Shown here one piece after another: positions 48,837 through 58,863 of a stretch of DNA of 64,000 nucleotides. The translations under genes and the position numbers were made by a program. The stretch is from Owenia fusiformis (lineage: Eukaryota > Annelida > Polychaeta > Sabellida > Oweniidae), in NCBI GenBank assembly GCA_903813345.2, contig CAIIXF020000008.1, forward strand, positions 5,529,341 through 5,593,340, in the 5' to 3' direction. Within the stretch, counting starts at the first letter, position 1. Every line of letters begins with the position of its first letter. The notes below the pieces were generated by a model, which was not told where the DNA came from, did not search any database, and worked only from the letters and a program-made list of their open reading frames with translations.

Positions 48837-49957
48837 ATATAGGTACGATATTGTCGTCAGCTTGTTATCATACCTAATAAAGGTACGATATTGTCGTCAG
48901 CTTGACGGGTGGGCGGGCGGGCGGGCGTGCGGGCGGCGTCTCACTTTTCAGCTTGTCTACAGGTTTCCAGCCAAACCATTTGACAGATTCATCTGAAATT
49001 TTCAGGAATGTTTCTACGTATCAAGGTTAAGAACTGATTAGTTTTTGGGCATTCTGGGTAAATTTTAAGGTGGCCATTTTGGATTTTCCGTCCTAAAATC
49101 TTCACTTTCAAGACTTGTCTACAGGTTTCCAGCCAAACCATTGGACGGATTCATCTGAAATTTTCAGGAATGTTTCTACGTATCAAAGTTAAAAACTGAT
49201 TAGTTTTGGGCATTCTGGGTAAATTTTAAGGTGGCCATTTTGGATTTTCCGTCCTAAAATCTTCACTTTCAAGACTTGTCTACAGGTTTCCAGCCAAACC
49301 ATTTGAGGGATTCATCTGAAATTTTCAAGGATGTTTTTACATATCAACGTCAAGAACTGATTAGTTTTTGGGCATTCTGGGTAAATCTTAAGGTGGCCAT
49401 TTTGGATTTCCGTCCTAAAATCTTCACTTTCAAGACTTGTCTACAGGTTTCCAGCCAAACCATTTGAGGGATTCATCTGAAATTTCAGGGATCTTTCTAC
49501 ATATCAACGTCAAGAACTGATTAGTTTTTGGGCATTCTGGGTAAATCTTAAGGTGGCCATTTTGGATTTTCCATCCTAAAATCTTTACTTTCAAGACTTG
49601 TCTACAGGTTTCCAGCCAAACCATTTGAGGGATTCATCTGAAATTTTCAGGGATGTTTCTACATATCAACGTCAAGAACTGATTAGTTTTTTGGCATTCT
49701 GGGTAAATCTTAAGGTGGCCATTTTGGATTTTCCGTCCTAAAATCTTCACTTTCAAGACTTTACAGGTTTCCAGCCAAACCATTTGAGGGATTCATCTGA
49801 AATTTCCAGGGATGTTTCTACATATCAATGTCAAGAACTGACTAGTGGGCATTCTGGGTAAATTTTAAGGTGGCCATTTTGGATTTTCCGTCCTAAATTC
49901 TTCACTGTCACACTGCTGTGTTTTAGGTACGATATTGTTCACGTCTGTGCCTTGTTA
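48837..49957. mobile_element. Helitron-like element with six 161-bp units, inserted in copy C intron
   Basis: The palindromic head ATCGTACC...GGTACGAT leads to ATATTGTCGTCAGCTTG and a GGGC-rich microsatellite (48906-48937). Then come six units anchored on CTTGTCTACAGG at 48952, 49114, 49275, 49436, 49597 and 49759 (period 161-162), each with 'aaggtggccattttggattt'. The end repeats GGTACGATATTGTTCACGTC. Copy B (about 32246-32270) has the uninterrupted T-rich insertion site. Confidence 0.78.
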
Positions 49958-50185
49958 TTTCAAAAATAGACCCACTTCAAGGTAATTTTTAAAAAACAAG
50001 ACCCACTTCCGGTGAATTTTTTCAATACCAGTACCCAGTTTTAGGATTTTTCAAAAAGTAGACCCAATTCTAGGGATTTTTTCATCAAAATGGGACCTAT
50101 ATCTAGGGTTTTTGCCTTAAAATGGGACCCACATCTAGGGATTTTTCGGCGAAAAGGTGGCCTACTCTAGCGGCACGTCCCCATA

Positions 50186-52335
50186 CATAGCCGTAGGCAG
50201 CGGGGGTTCGGTGGGTTCGAACGAACCCCTGGTCAAGATTTCTCAAAATATCATTTTGCGGGACAATGCATATAGCCAGAAACATTAAATTACTGTGCTA
50301 TTTGAAAACTACATATATGTAAATGGAGAGCCTTATTTTGTTAAAAGCATGTTACACTTCCATCAAAACGTTTGGCAACCTTAGGCACGGGATGAGATTT
50401 AATTTTGGGAAGACCCCAGAGCATGAGATTTTACATTTAGAAATAACAATAATTTCGCACAATTAACTTAAAAGCTGCTTCTTCTCGGACAAAATAACCC
50501 ATCTTGGGCAATGGCTAAATCAGTCCTTTGTAGGAATTTTGTTTTAAGCCAGTTCTGGTCCAATATGAAGTTATTGAAAGTTATTGAAAACAATGCAGAC
50601 GTCCCATACTCCGAAAGATTTTTACAACATTGGCGAATAAATATTTAGAATAGTCGTAATATTGATGAAACACATGTTCTTTCAAATGTGTACATCTGTC
50701 TTGTTTTATTTCAATTAAAATTTAAATATTTCTTTGGACGTCCCTTGGGCTGGCAAGTCCCCGAAACGAATTGCGTTAAATAATTAAAAACGTTGTGAAA
50801 TGAATTATTTTTAAGCATATATCATTTATAAACACAAGCATTTGTTCAAATTTATTCATTCTTTCATTTGTTCAGTATTTATTACCCATCATTTTTTCAA
50901 AGAAAATCAATCATTGCAAAAAATAATTTTGTTTTTTCAGATACACTCCACTCATCTAAGAGATTGTATAGAATTCAAATTGTTATCGTTCCAGTTTACT
51001 TGCTCTCCATTTTCATATTAATGTCATGATATGTTTAGCGAATAAATTACATAATAAAAAACATTGAAAAATCATATGGTATTAATCTTCAAATAATGAA
51101 GGCCTAATTTGTTATCAAGCCGTCTGAACTTAACAAAATACGTTTTATATTCAAAAAGTTGCTTGTATTTATATATGATTTATATACACCAAAACGTTTT
51201 TATCATCAATTGCAGTTGATCTGCTCCGGGGGACTTACCACTGAGCTCCGGGGACGTCCAAAAAAATATTTTTAACTTTTTAAAACAAAGCATAACCGAG
51301 ACCCACTTATTTGAATAACAGATGTTTTCATCAGTAATACGACTATCCCGGATAGTTTAAAAAGTCTTCGTGTAAACATTGTGAAAAGTTATCATAGAAG
51401 AACAATCTTTCAGAGTATATGGGGTTTACGCCATTTTCATTAACCTTGCATTTGATCCGAATTGGCTTCCAACAAAATTCCTGCAAAAGAATGATAAGCC
51501 ATTGCACGAGGTGATTTATTTTGTCCTAGATGAAGTAGCTTAAGTTAAAGAATAAATCGTGCGAAATAGTTGATATTCCTTGGTAACAAATCATGCTCCA
51601 GGGTCTTCCAGAAATCAGACGAAATAATGGCGGATTCGGGGCAAATCAGATTTCAGGATATACATTCAGTAAAAGATTGACCGAAAAATATTTTGATGCA
51701 GAAAATTAATTATAAGTTGTCTGACTTTTTTGCCATTATTTTACTTTGTGAACATTAAAGTTACAAAGCTACAAGGTAATTATTGAAAATCATTTTTACG
51801 TCCTGTGCTATTTCAATGGGAGAGGTTTCTTGATAAAGCCTATTACTTTTTGCCCTTTGCATTCGTTCGACTTCACTTCTTAAAAGAGAGCTTCGTCTTC
51901 GTAGTATAACTAGACTCTGCGCGCAGGGTATACGTAATTGTATTGTATTGTATTGTATATTTATTGCCTCATTTATATGAGAGAATACATTTTAGTATAC
52001 ATGTGGTTTACATATAAAATATAAAATACAAGGATAAGATTAAGTAAAATTCAAATTCAATTGTCTACTTAACTTAATGAAGGTATTGAAATGAATTTTA
52101 TTTCCCCTCCCCAAATAGTTTTTTCTTTACAAATTATGCATATAAGAATTCAAACTTAAAGATGCTTTAATACATAATCCAATGGGTTTGTTAGGATTGC
52201 CAAACTTTTGGAGGCAGTGTAATTGTACTAATTGCACAAAAATGTTTTTATTTGAGGAACCCTAATGAAGGGGGGGGGATTTGTGAATAACATAAAAATA
52301 GAACCCCCGGTCACCAAATCCTGGCTACGCCACTG
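50186..52335. mobile_element. hAT-like TIR element with CCATA duplication, in copy C intron
   Basis: The left end CATAGCCGTAGGCAGCGGGG and the right end ...GGATTTGG-side CTGGCTACGCCACTG are diverged inverted ends. CCATA flanks both sides (50181-50185, 52336-52340), and copy B has the intact CCCCATATAGCC at about 32470. No transposase frame is readable. Inside, near 51937, is a TATTGTATTG run like an inverted SINE tail. Confidence 0.68.
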
Positions 52336-52504
52336 CCATATAGCCAATATATGGGAGTACCCCCCCCCCCAGTCACCTCAATTAAGTCAAATAAAATTGT
52401 AAGTAAATACACTGTTTCTTCTATGCTAGTATTGAACTTTTTCCCATCATTTATTGAACCTGTGTGTTATTTTAAATCAATCATATTTCAGTTGGTATAT
52501 TTAC

Positions 52505-52596
52505 CTCTCTTCCAAGAATCCCAGTGCCAGCTGCCACATCCAATATCTTCCAGTTGCACTTCATCCCAACTTCAAATAACTCTTTAAGTAGATCTT
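52505..52596 (-). pseudogene. METTL27: METTL27-like copy C, exon 2 remnant
   Basis: The 3' 92 bases of exon 2 with donor GAG|GTAAAT, encoding up to ...CNWKILDVAAGTGILGRE. Homology stops abruptly at 52596 ('gtagatctt|gttgata'), so the acceptor and the start of the exon are gone. Confidence 0.85.
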
Positions 52597-53103
52597 GTTG
52601 ATATTTTGAGATTACGCATTACACGTTAAGTAATTTGCCCCGGGTTACGCGATATCGGGCTACTAGCAACCATAATTTCAACCAATGAAATGATTGAATT
52701 CCAATCTTTGAGATGGTAACTCAGAAATGTTGTGGGTACATGTATACCAAATTTCATGAAGATCTGATGAATACTTTTGAAATTACAACATCTTTGACGT
52801 TACTTCTGGATCACCCTGTACATAAACCTATGATAACAGGTTAAAACGAATTAAAACAACTCATATTTATGTTTCATAGGTTTATGATATTGTATTAATC
52901 ATGGGATTTTACATAGTGATTTGAGTTACAATTATCTCACACAGACACCATAGGGCATATATGGCGGTCTTACAACGTGGAGATGATGAGCAAGTCTCGC
53001 AAATTGTTATATTTATTTGAACTAATGGAAAAATATATTAATAAAGCAAACAAGTTGAAAGCAACATATCGTTAGATAAAACATTAGAATATAATGTATT
53101 GTA
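52597..53103. other. Gene-free stretch with host-intron homology
   Basis: The block 52922-53020 (TTGAGTTACAATTATCTCAC and on) is homologous to MLH3 intron 2 sequence at 7125-7210, so the duplicated block once included sequence next to MLH3 exon 2. No gene. Confidence 0.55.
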
Positions 53104-53216
53104 GCAACCCTATGATATAAAGTAACCGTTGATCAGTGATATCAACCCTATGATATAAAGTAACCGTTGATCAGTGATATCAACCCTATGATATAAAGTA
53201 ACCATTGATCAGTGAT
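53104..53216. repeat. 38-bp tandem repeat, three units
   Basis: Units start at about 53104, 53141 and 53179 (ATCAACCCTATGATATAAAG then TAACCGTTGATCAGTGAT) and are nearly identical. No spacers, so not CRISPR-like. Confidence 0.85.
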
Positions 53217-53814
53217 ATCATATTAAAGAAAGGGATACATCTATAGTATTACCTGATTAATAAACGTACATTATAAGAATGATATATATCTAAAAGAATG
53301 TATTTATTTACAATAATATATTATATAAAAAGTGTTAATTACAGTCGTATTAATGAATGTTGATTTAATATGGTTATCATTTATGGACACCACCTAATAA
53401 AGGAATATCTAATATATTTGTCAAATATCATCAATAATGATCATATCAAACAAGTATAAAATACAATATATGAATAAGTCATCTTTCATGGATAGGTTTA
53501 CAGGAATGATAATCATTGGTATTTGAAACTAAAGTCAATTGACAATTTGACATCCTTAGTGGGTGTATGTTACGTGATGAAGCAATTATGATTATTAGTC
53601 TAGGGATATAAATAAACTAAGTATTTGTCATCCTTTATGGATGAGCATAAGTAGAATAAATGTTTGTCATCCTAGTTTCAGTAAGTATAACATATAAAGT
53701 AGTATATCAACCAGGTCCCTATGCCATACTGGCGATATTATACAAATGTCGGGCCCCTGGTCACTACAGTTTTAATATACAATTTAAATCGTACCATTCA
53801 TGCAAAGGCCACAC

Positions 53815-53845
53815 CATGGGCTTTCAATTGGAGTTGAAAGCCCGT
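53815..53845. mobile_element. 31-bp hairpin insertion with 8-bp duplication
   Basis: CATGGGCTTTCAA, six bases, then TTGAAAGCCCGT. GGCCACAC flanks both sides (53807-53814 and 53846-53853). Copy B (about 30911) has a single GGCCACAC. An 8-bp (or 7-bp) duplication around terminal inverted repeats fits an hAT-type element reduced to its termini. Confidence 0.72.
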
Positions 53846-54020
53846 GGCCACACAAATAAACCATTCATACATGTAAGTATCAAAATATGAGATTCAAAAC
53901 TTTTTTTTTTAATTTAAGAAGTTGTTTTTAAGGTATATTTTTGTTTGAAAAATTGTTGTTATTTTGGTATAGGGTTTAAAAGTTAGGTCCATCCAAGTTC
54001 AAAAGTGATGGTGCAATCTT

Positions 54021-54199
54021 CTAGAGTATTTTGAATACTCGTAATATGCCATCCACACCATTATAGTAATTTTTTGTCACTTTATTTTTGATCAAACGCC
54101 AAATATTTTCATCCTCGTAGGACTTGATGAAGTTACTGAGGCCGAGACAGTTTGGGTGTTTTAGCATGCTTTTTCGGTAAATGTTGCCAATTAGGCCAC
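54021..54199 (-). CDS. METTL27: METTL27-like copy D, exon 4 (C-terminus)
   Basis: CAG acceptor at 54202-54200, 179 nt, TAG stop at 54023-54021. It encodes (S)GGLIGNIYRKSMLKHPNCLG and on to DGILRVFKIL. With exons 1-3 it completes a 678-nt coding sequence (225 residues plus stop) with phases 0, 0, 1. The predicted protein is a cytosolic or nuclear class I methyltransferase; its substrate is unknown. Confidence 0.9.
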
Positions 54200-54482
54200 C
54201 TGAAATAAATATTTTGTCTAATTAAAATGCAGTTTACAACTTGACAATGACGTGTTTCGGAGACAGAACTTTGATGAACAGTTATTTTTCAATTTAAATT
54301 CAAAATTGTAGTGGGACCCCTATATTGATATTTATAGGATTTCCTATGATTTTTCAGAATATCATTTTTATCTACAAGATGATATTGATATCTGCACGAG
54401 AGAGCGAAGCGAACGAGTGCATATATCAATATCACCAAGTAGATTAAAATGATATTCTGAAAAAAATCAAAGGATGTTCTTA

Positions 54483-54750
54483 TTATCCTACACTTACAAG
54501 GAGTGTACTAAATGTATAATAGCATTGCAAAATGAATTCCATGCCAAATAGAGACAATTTGGCGGGAAATCAACAAGCGGAGTATATCGTCAAAATATCC
54601 TCCGCATATTGGGTTTTCCGGAGTATATCGTCACAGTATCCTCTGCCCGGAGTATATCGTTACGATATCCTCCAGATATTCATTTTGCCAATAAATATCA
54701 AATTTATTTTTTAATGTTATTATACATTTAGTACACTAAGTGTAGGATAA
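54483..54750. mobile_element. 268-bp MITE in intron 3 of copy D
   Basis: Inverted ends TTATCCTACACTTA...TAGGATAA with TAGTACACT/AGTGTACTA subterminal pairs. Inside are three CGGAGTATATCGTCA-AATATCCTC units (54580-54675). Copies A and B lack it at the matching intron position. Confidence 0.7.
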
Positions 54751-54771
54751 ACTAATGTATTCAAAATATAC

Positions 54772-55003
54772 CTGACTTAACTATCCTAGTCAGTTCCAAA
54801 TAGCTATCAACTTTGAGATGTTCTGGACAGAATGCTCCGCTCATAACAACTGCATCATATGTGTTGCTCTCTATGGGTAGGACTGCGCCATCTCCAACTT
54901 TTGAACATATAAGCTCTCTGTATATATTTTTTTCCTTTGCCTTATCTAGCATTTGCTGACAAGAATCCAAAGCATCAATGTAAAAGCAACCATTCAGTTG
55001 TAA
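54772..55003 (-). CDS. METTL27: METTL27-like copy D, exon 3
   Basis: CAG acceptor (55006-55004), 232 nt, donor TCAG|GTATAT. It encodes LQLNGCFYIDALDSCQQMLD, the post-I segment with its conserved acidic residue (IDALD), then YDAVVMSGAFCPEHLKVDSY and ELTRIVKS. METTL27 proteins have the equivalent 'YDAVxxxGxxxxGHv..LxELxRvxKPGG'. No lesion is visible. Confidence 0.92.
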
Positions 55004-55293
55004 CTGAAAAAATATCAATAGCATACATTTTGTATTTTGGATCATTTACAGTCCTTTCATTAGACATAGCTATGATTGAAAAGCAATAGCCCCACAACAA
55101 TGTTTTTTATGATGAAAACTTAGTGATAAATATTACTGTTGGAAGTATATTCACAAGATATATCTTTCACATGTAATTTGTATTTGTTTTAGCCTGAGCC
55201 CTATGAGCCGTGAATGAGGGGGGTCAGGAAAATGGGAATTTTCATTAATTTTAAAGTCAGGGTGCACTTTCATTTTTCACTTGGTATATTTAC

Positions 55294-55416
55294 CTCTCTT
55301 CCAAGAATCCCAGTGCCAGCTGCCACATCCAATATCTTCCAGTCGCACTTCATTCCAACTTCAAATAACTCTTTAAGTAGATCTTTTGGACCATTATAAT
55401 TTAAGCACTCTGTCAT
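55294..55416 (-). CDS. METTL27: METTL27-like copy D, exon 2 (SAM motif I)
   Basis: 123 nt, acceptor TTTTTTAG|ATG, donor GAG|GTAAAT. Residues 49-89 are MTECLNYNGPKDLLKELFEV, then GMKCDWKILDVAAGTGILGRE. The glycine-rich loop DVAAGTG (78-84) binds SAM. In copy D intron 2 has shrunk to about 290 bp compared with about 1 kb in A and B, by an internal deletion. Confidence 0.92.
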
Positions 55417-55484
55417 CTAAAAAATATGTCTGCTATCGTAATAAAAATGGTAACATGTAACATGTGACTATTGAAAATGATTAC

Positions 55485-56490
55485 TCAAAGCAGGTAGAGG
55501 AGAGGGAGGGCATGTTGTCCATGTAGGTCATTGTTGGACATATGACTGCATACACTGAGAGTGTCTGACAATGACCTACATGAACGACATTGCCTCCCTG
55601 TACTCTAATCGATTCACTCTGATTAACTTTACTGAAGTACACTGGTGATCCACTCAATTACGCTGGTTATGTAAACGAACTGTTTCGGTAACAAAATGTC
55701 GGAACCTCGAAGGTACGATTTTTCTTTTTTCCTTATTTCATTTGTTGTGGGGAGAATTTTCACGATATTATCACAAATGTGTGTCAGTATCATATGTTTA
55801 AGAAAATGTACATGTAAGCGAACAAATAGTTCAAGAGACAACAGAATTGTCAATTTAATACCTCACTTAAGTACGTAAACGGAATTGGTAAGAAATGCAG
55901 ATCTTAACCGTTTTTCGAAGTTCTGGTAACTTAAGTGAGGTATTAAATCGATGATTCTGTGGTCTTTTGAACTATTTGTATGCAAAAATGTACATTTCCT
56001 TAAACATATTATACTGATACATGCTTGTTATATAAATGTCATGGGAATTTTGCCTATAACATGTGGAATAAGGAAAAAAAAATTGTACCTTCGAGGTTCC
56101 AACATTTTGTTACCGGAACAGTTTGTTTTGGTAACCAGTGTAATCGAGTGGATCACCAGTGAAGTAATTGTAAGTAAATATTTAGTAATTTGAAATAATT
56201 CACCATTTAATTTAGTTTTAAATTAAGAAATGCAGATCTTAACCATTTTTTGAAGTTCCGTTCATGTAACTTAAGTGAGGTATTCAGTGGTCTTCTGAAC
56301 TATTTGTGTGCAAACATGTACATTTTCTTAAACATATGATACTGACACATGCTTGTTATAAAAGTGTCATGGGAATTTTGCCTACAACGCATGGAATAAG
56401 GAAAAAAATTGTACCTTCGAGGTTCCAACATTTTGTTACTGGAACAGTTTGTTTTGGTAACCAGAGTAATCTAGTGGATCACCAGTGAAA
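55485..56490. mobile_element. Hairpin plus foldback repeat of copy D, with duplicated right arm
   Basis: Hairpin at 55485-55612. Foldback left arm 55630-55870, first right arm 55925-56165. A second right arm follows at 56225-56490 after a junction near 56221. The first right arm resembles copy A and the second copy B. No nested transposon, so this copy gives the empty sites for the A and B insertions. Confidence 0.75.
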
Positions 56491-57566
56491 TAATTGTAAG
56501 TAAATCTTTAGTAATTTGAAATAATTCATCATTTAATTTAGTTTTAAGCACATGTACTTCATACCATTGCCTACATGAAGTAAATCGCAGTTATATATTT
56601 AATTCTAATAATTTCCTTCACTTGCATAGAAAATGCAATAATTGTAAAACTTGTGTGAATTCATGTTTAAATGTGTACAAGTAAATCCAATCCTACTTCC
56701 CAGAGTGATCAGAGGAGACACTGCTTACTGAGATTCTTATAACTATGGACTTTTAAAATAGTTTAATTACATACATTAAAGGCCCTGTGTGGAGTTTGAA
56801 TATATGTTTTATCATTGAATTACTCATTTTTTATGACTTTAAAAGTTGTTTTAGAAATTTTTGAAAAATTGGCAGCTTTTCATTTCTCAAATATACAAAT
56901 TTTCTGCCATTTTTCAAATAAAAGTTTTAAAAAAAAAATTTATCATCAAATATTATTCCGCACAATGCAAAACACATCTTTTTAACAACAATGCATAGAT
57001 TAAATTCCATATTAAAAATATTTTGCAACAAAAATGACATCATCGTGACATCACTCAGGTGGCAAAAACTTTTCTAAATCTAAATCTTTTCTAAATATGC
57101 TAAACTTAAAAAACAAACCAATTTTGATTGTCTAACCAGGTTAAAGGGAAGAATATATTATGTTTTAAATATCGTTGTAAAATTGAGTTCAATGATAACT
57201 AAAGCTTTAAATAAATTCAAGATTTTTTGAACAAAATGTCCTTCAAAAACTACTTTTTGAAATTAAAAAAAAAGTTTCACATATCACACTTTGATAACAT
57301 TAGGTAAGACTACAATATAAGTCAAAGTGGTTTAAACTTTATATGGGGGCTTTAAGCATTACATTTTTAAGTATTTACTTTAGAATTACTTATTTTTAGG
57401 AAATCTGTTATTTCAAGTAACTCATTTTGTTCTCAGAAGTACTTCATCTCAAGGTCCTCCCCTCTATGGGGTTTTATCCAAGTCAGTTTATCAAGACAGT
57501 ATTATTAAACATTAAATCAAATATGTAGGTTAAAAATTTAATGAAGAACCAAAAAGTCCATATTAC
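56491..57566. other. Intron 1 sequence of copy D
   Basis: Closely follows copy B up to about 57100, then resembles copy A (14000 region) up to exon 1. No gene. Confidence 0.65.
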
Positions 57567-57710
57567 CTTGTCATAGGTCTCTGCTGTATTCTTGTAATGA
57601 TTGTGCACTTCATCATATTCAGCAAATGTTGAAAGTTTATAAAAGGCATTCTTCGCGTTATCTTCATAAATCTTGTCTTCAGTTTCCATGTTCTGCATAC
57701 TTTCATTCAT
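57567..57710 (-). CDS. METTL27: METTL27-like copy D, exon 1 (start)
   Basis: ATG at 57710-57708, 48 codons to the donor AAG|GTAATA, phase 0. It encodes MNESMQNMETEDKIYEDNAK, NAFYKLSTFAEYDEVHNHYK and NTAETYDK. The N-terminus is acidic with no targeting signal; 'HYKNTAETYDK' is the family's 'Y..WAxxYD' entry helix. This is the most complete of the four copies and the best candidate for a functional gene. A second in-frame Met at codon 5 equals the start left in copy B. Confidence 0.92.
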
Positions 57711-58863
57711 AGTCTACTCAATCCAATGATTATAGCTACTTGGGATTCAAATGAAAAAAATGTTTATATTAATTATGCACACGGGTAGGAGTGGAAGATT
57801 TGTCCACTATGGGGGATCAAGATATTTTCAAACTTATCAGCAATGATACCATATTGCATGGAATATTGTCATTTTTTTCAGTATAATGAAACATCCGAGC
57901 TAAAAATAAGTTTTTCTTGGAATTATTTTATGAAATGTAACTTGATCTACCTTATGTAACAAATCTTTCGATGACCCTACGATAGAGCAGAATGTAAATT
58001 TTGTTTTTTTCATTTTGATTCTTTTCATATGTTGATTTATTATCCCATCGAAGTCTTAAATAAAGTTGATCCTTGTGCGAGCCCTACACTTATCTATTTT
58101 GTCAGAAACTGATATAATACATGTAGTTATTCCGTGGTATAAAAATCATTTCAAAGGTAAAAAGGAAGAATGTCATTGACTTTGGAAGAGAAAGTATTAT
58201 ATGGTCAGAAATATCCAATTTTTACCATAACTGTTTCACATTTCAACAACTAATATGCATTTTATTTTGCATGTTTTCCTGCAATTATTTGTAAAAATAG
58301 TTTTAAATCTTACACTTTTGACTGGAAAGTGAAGAGACAATGAACAAATATACTCTTATTATTGGTCACATTTGGTATCATCACCCAAACAGATATCGGG
58401 ATTTTTTTTAGTCCAGGCATATGAGGACACTAGTGTGAATTAAATGGTCATATTATATGTTGCTTGATTAAGCTAAACATATGTTGAACCTGCTTTGGCC
58501 ATTAAACTTTAAGTTTGCTTTAAATTTGGATTTCAGGAAACATATCCGCCTACTGATCCAAGTCAGAAATACTAGAGAAAGTAACTCTCATGAAAATCTT
58601 CGTCAGTGTGACTGAAGATTACTGATTGCAGCCATTAAATTAATGACCTCATATTAGGATATCCTCTACTTACAACTATTATTTTAAAAAATGTATATTT
58701 TTCAAACTCATCTTTTTGACAGTCGCACCTTAGTGCAAGCTGTTTAGCCCTTTTGTGTCACTGTTTTGACTGCAGACAAGTAAAAATGAATAGATAATAG
58801 ATCAATCTATAATGACTATATTTAAAGTCAACGTAGCTGAATTTTTTTTTAAGTGGCAAGATA
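57711..58863. other. 5' flank of methyltransferase copy D
   Basis: 57711-58049 matches the 5' flank of copy A (14422-14560), with about 200 bp inserted at 57758-57960. At 58040-58049 it reads the first bases of the copy-3 Helitron (TCCCATCGAA), then jumps to 'gtcttaaataaagttgatcc', homologous to 19285 onward; 58470-58675 matches 20245-20450. Any promoter should lie here; none can be identified by eye. Confidence 0.6.

Noticed and set aside
48952-49912. CRISPR or satellite array of 161-bp units
   Set aside because: The units are bounded by Helitron-like ends and there is an empty site in copy B, so the array is part of a transposon.
53104-53216. CRISPR-like direct repeats
   Set aside because: The three 38-bp units are contiguous with no spacers, in an animal intron; it is a tandem repeat.
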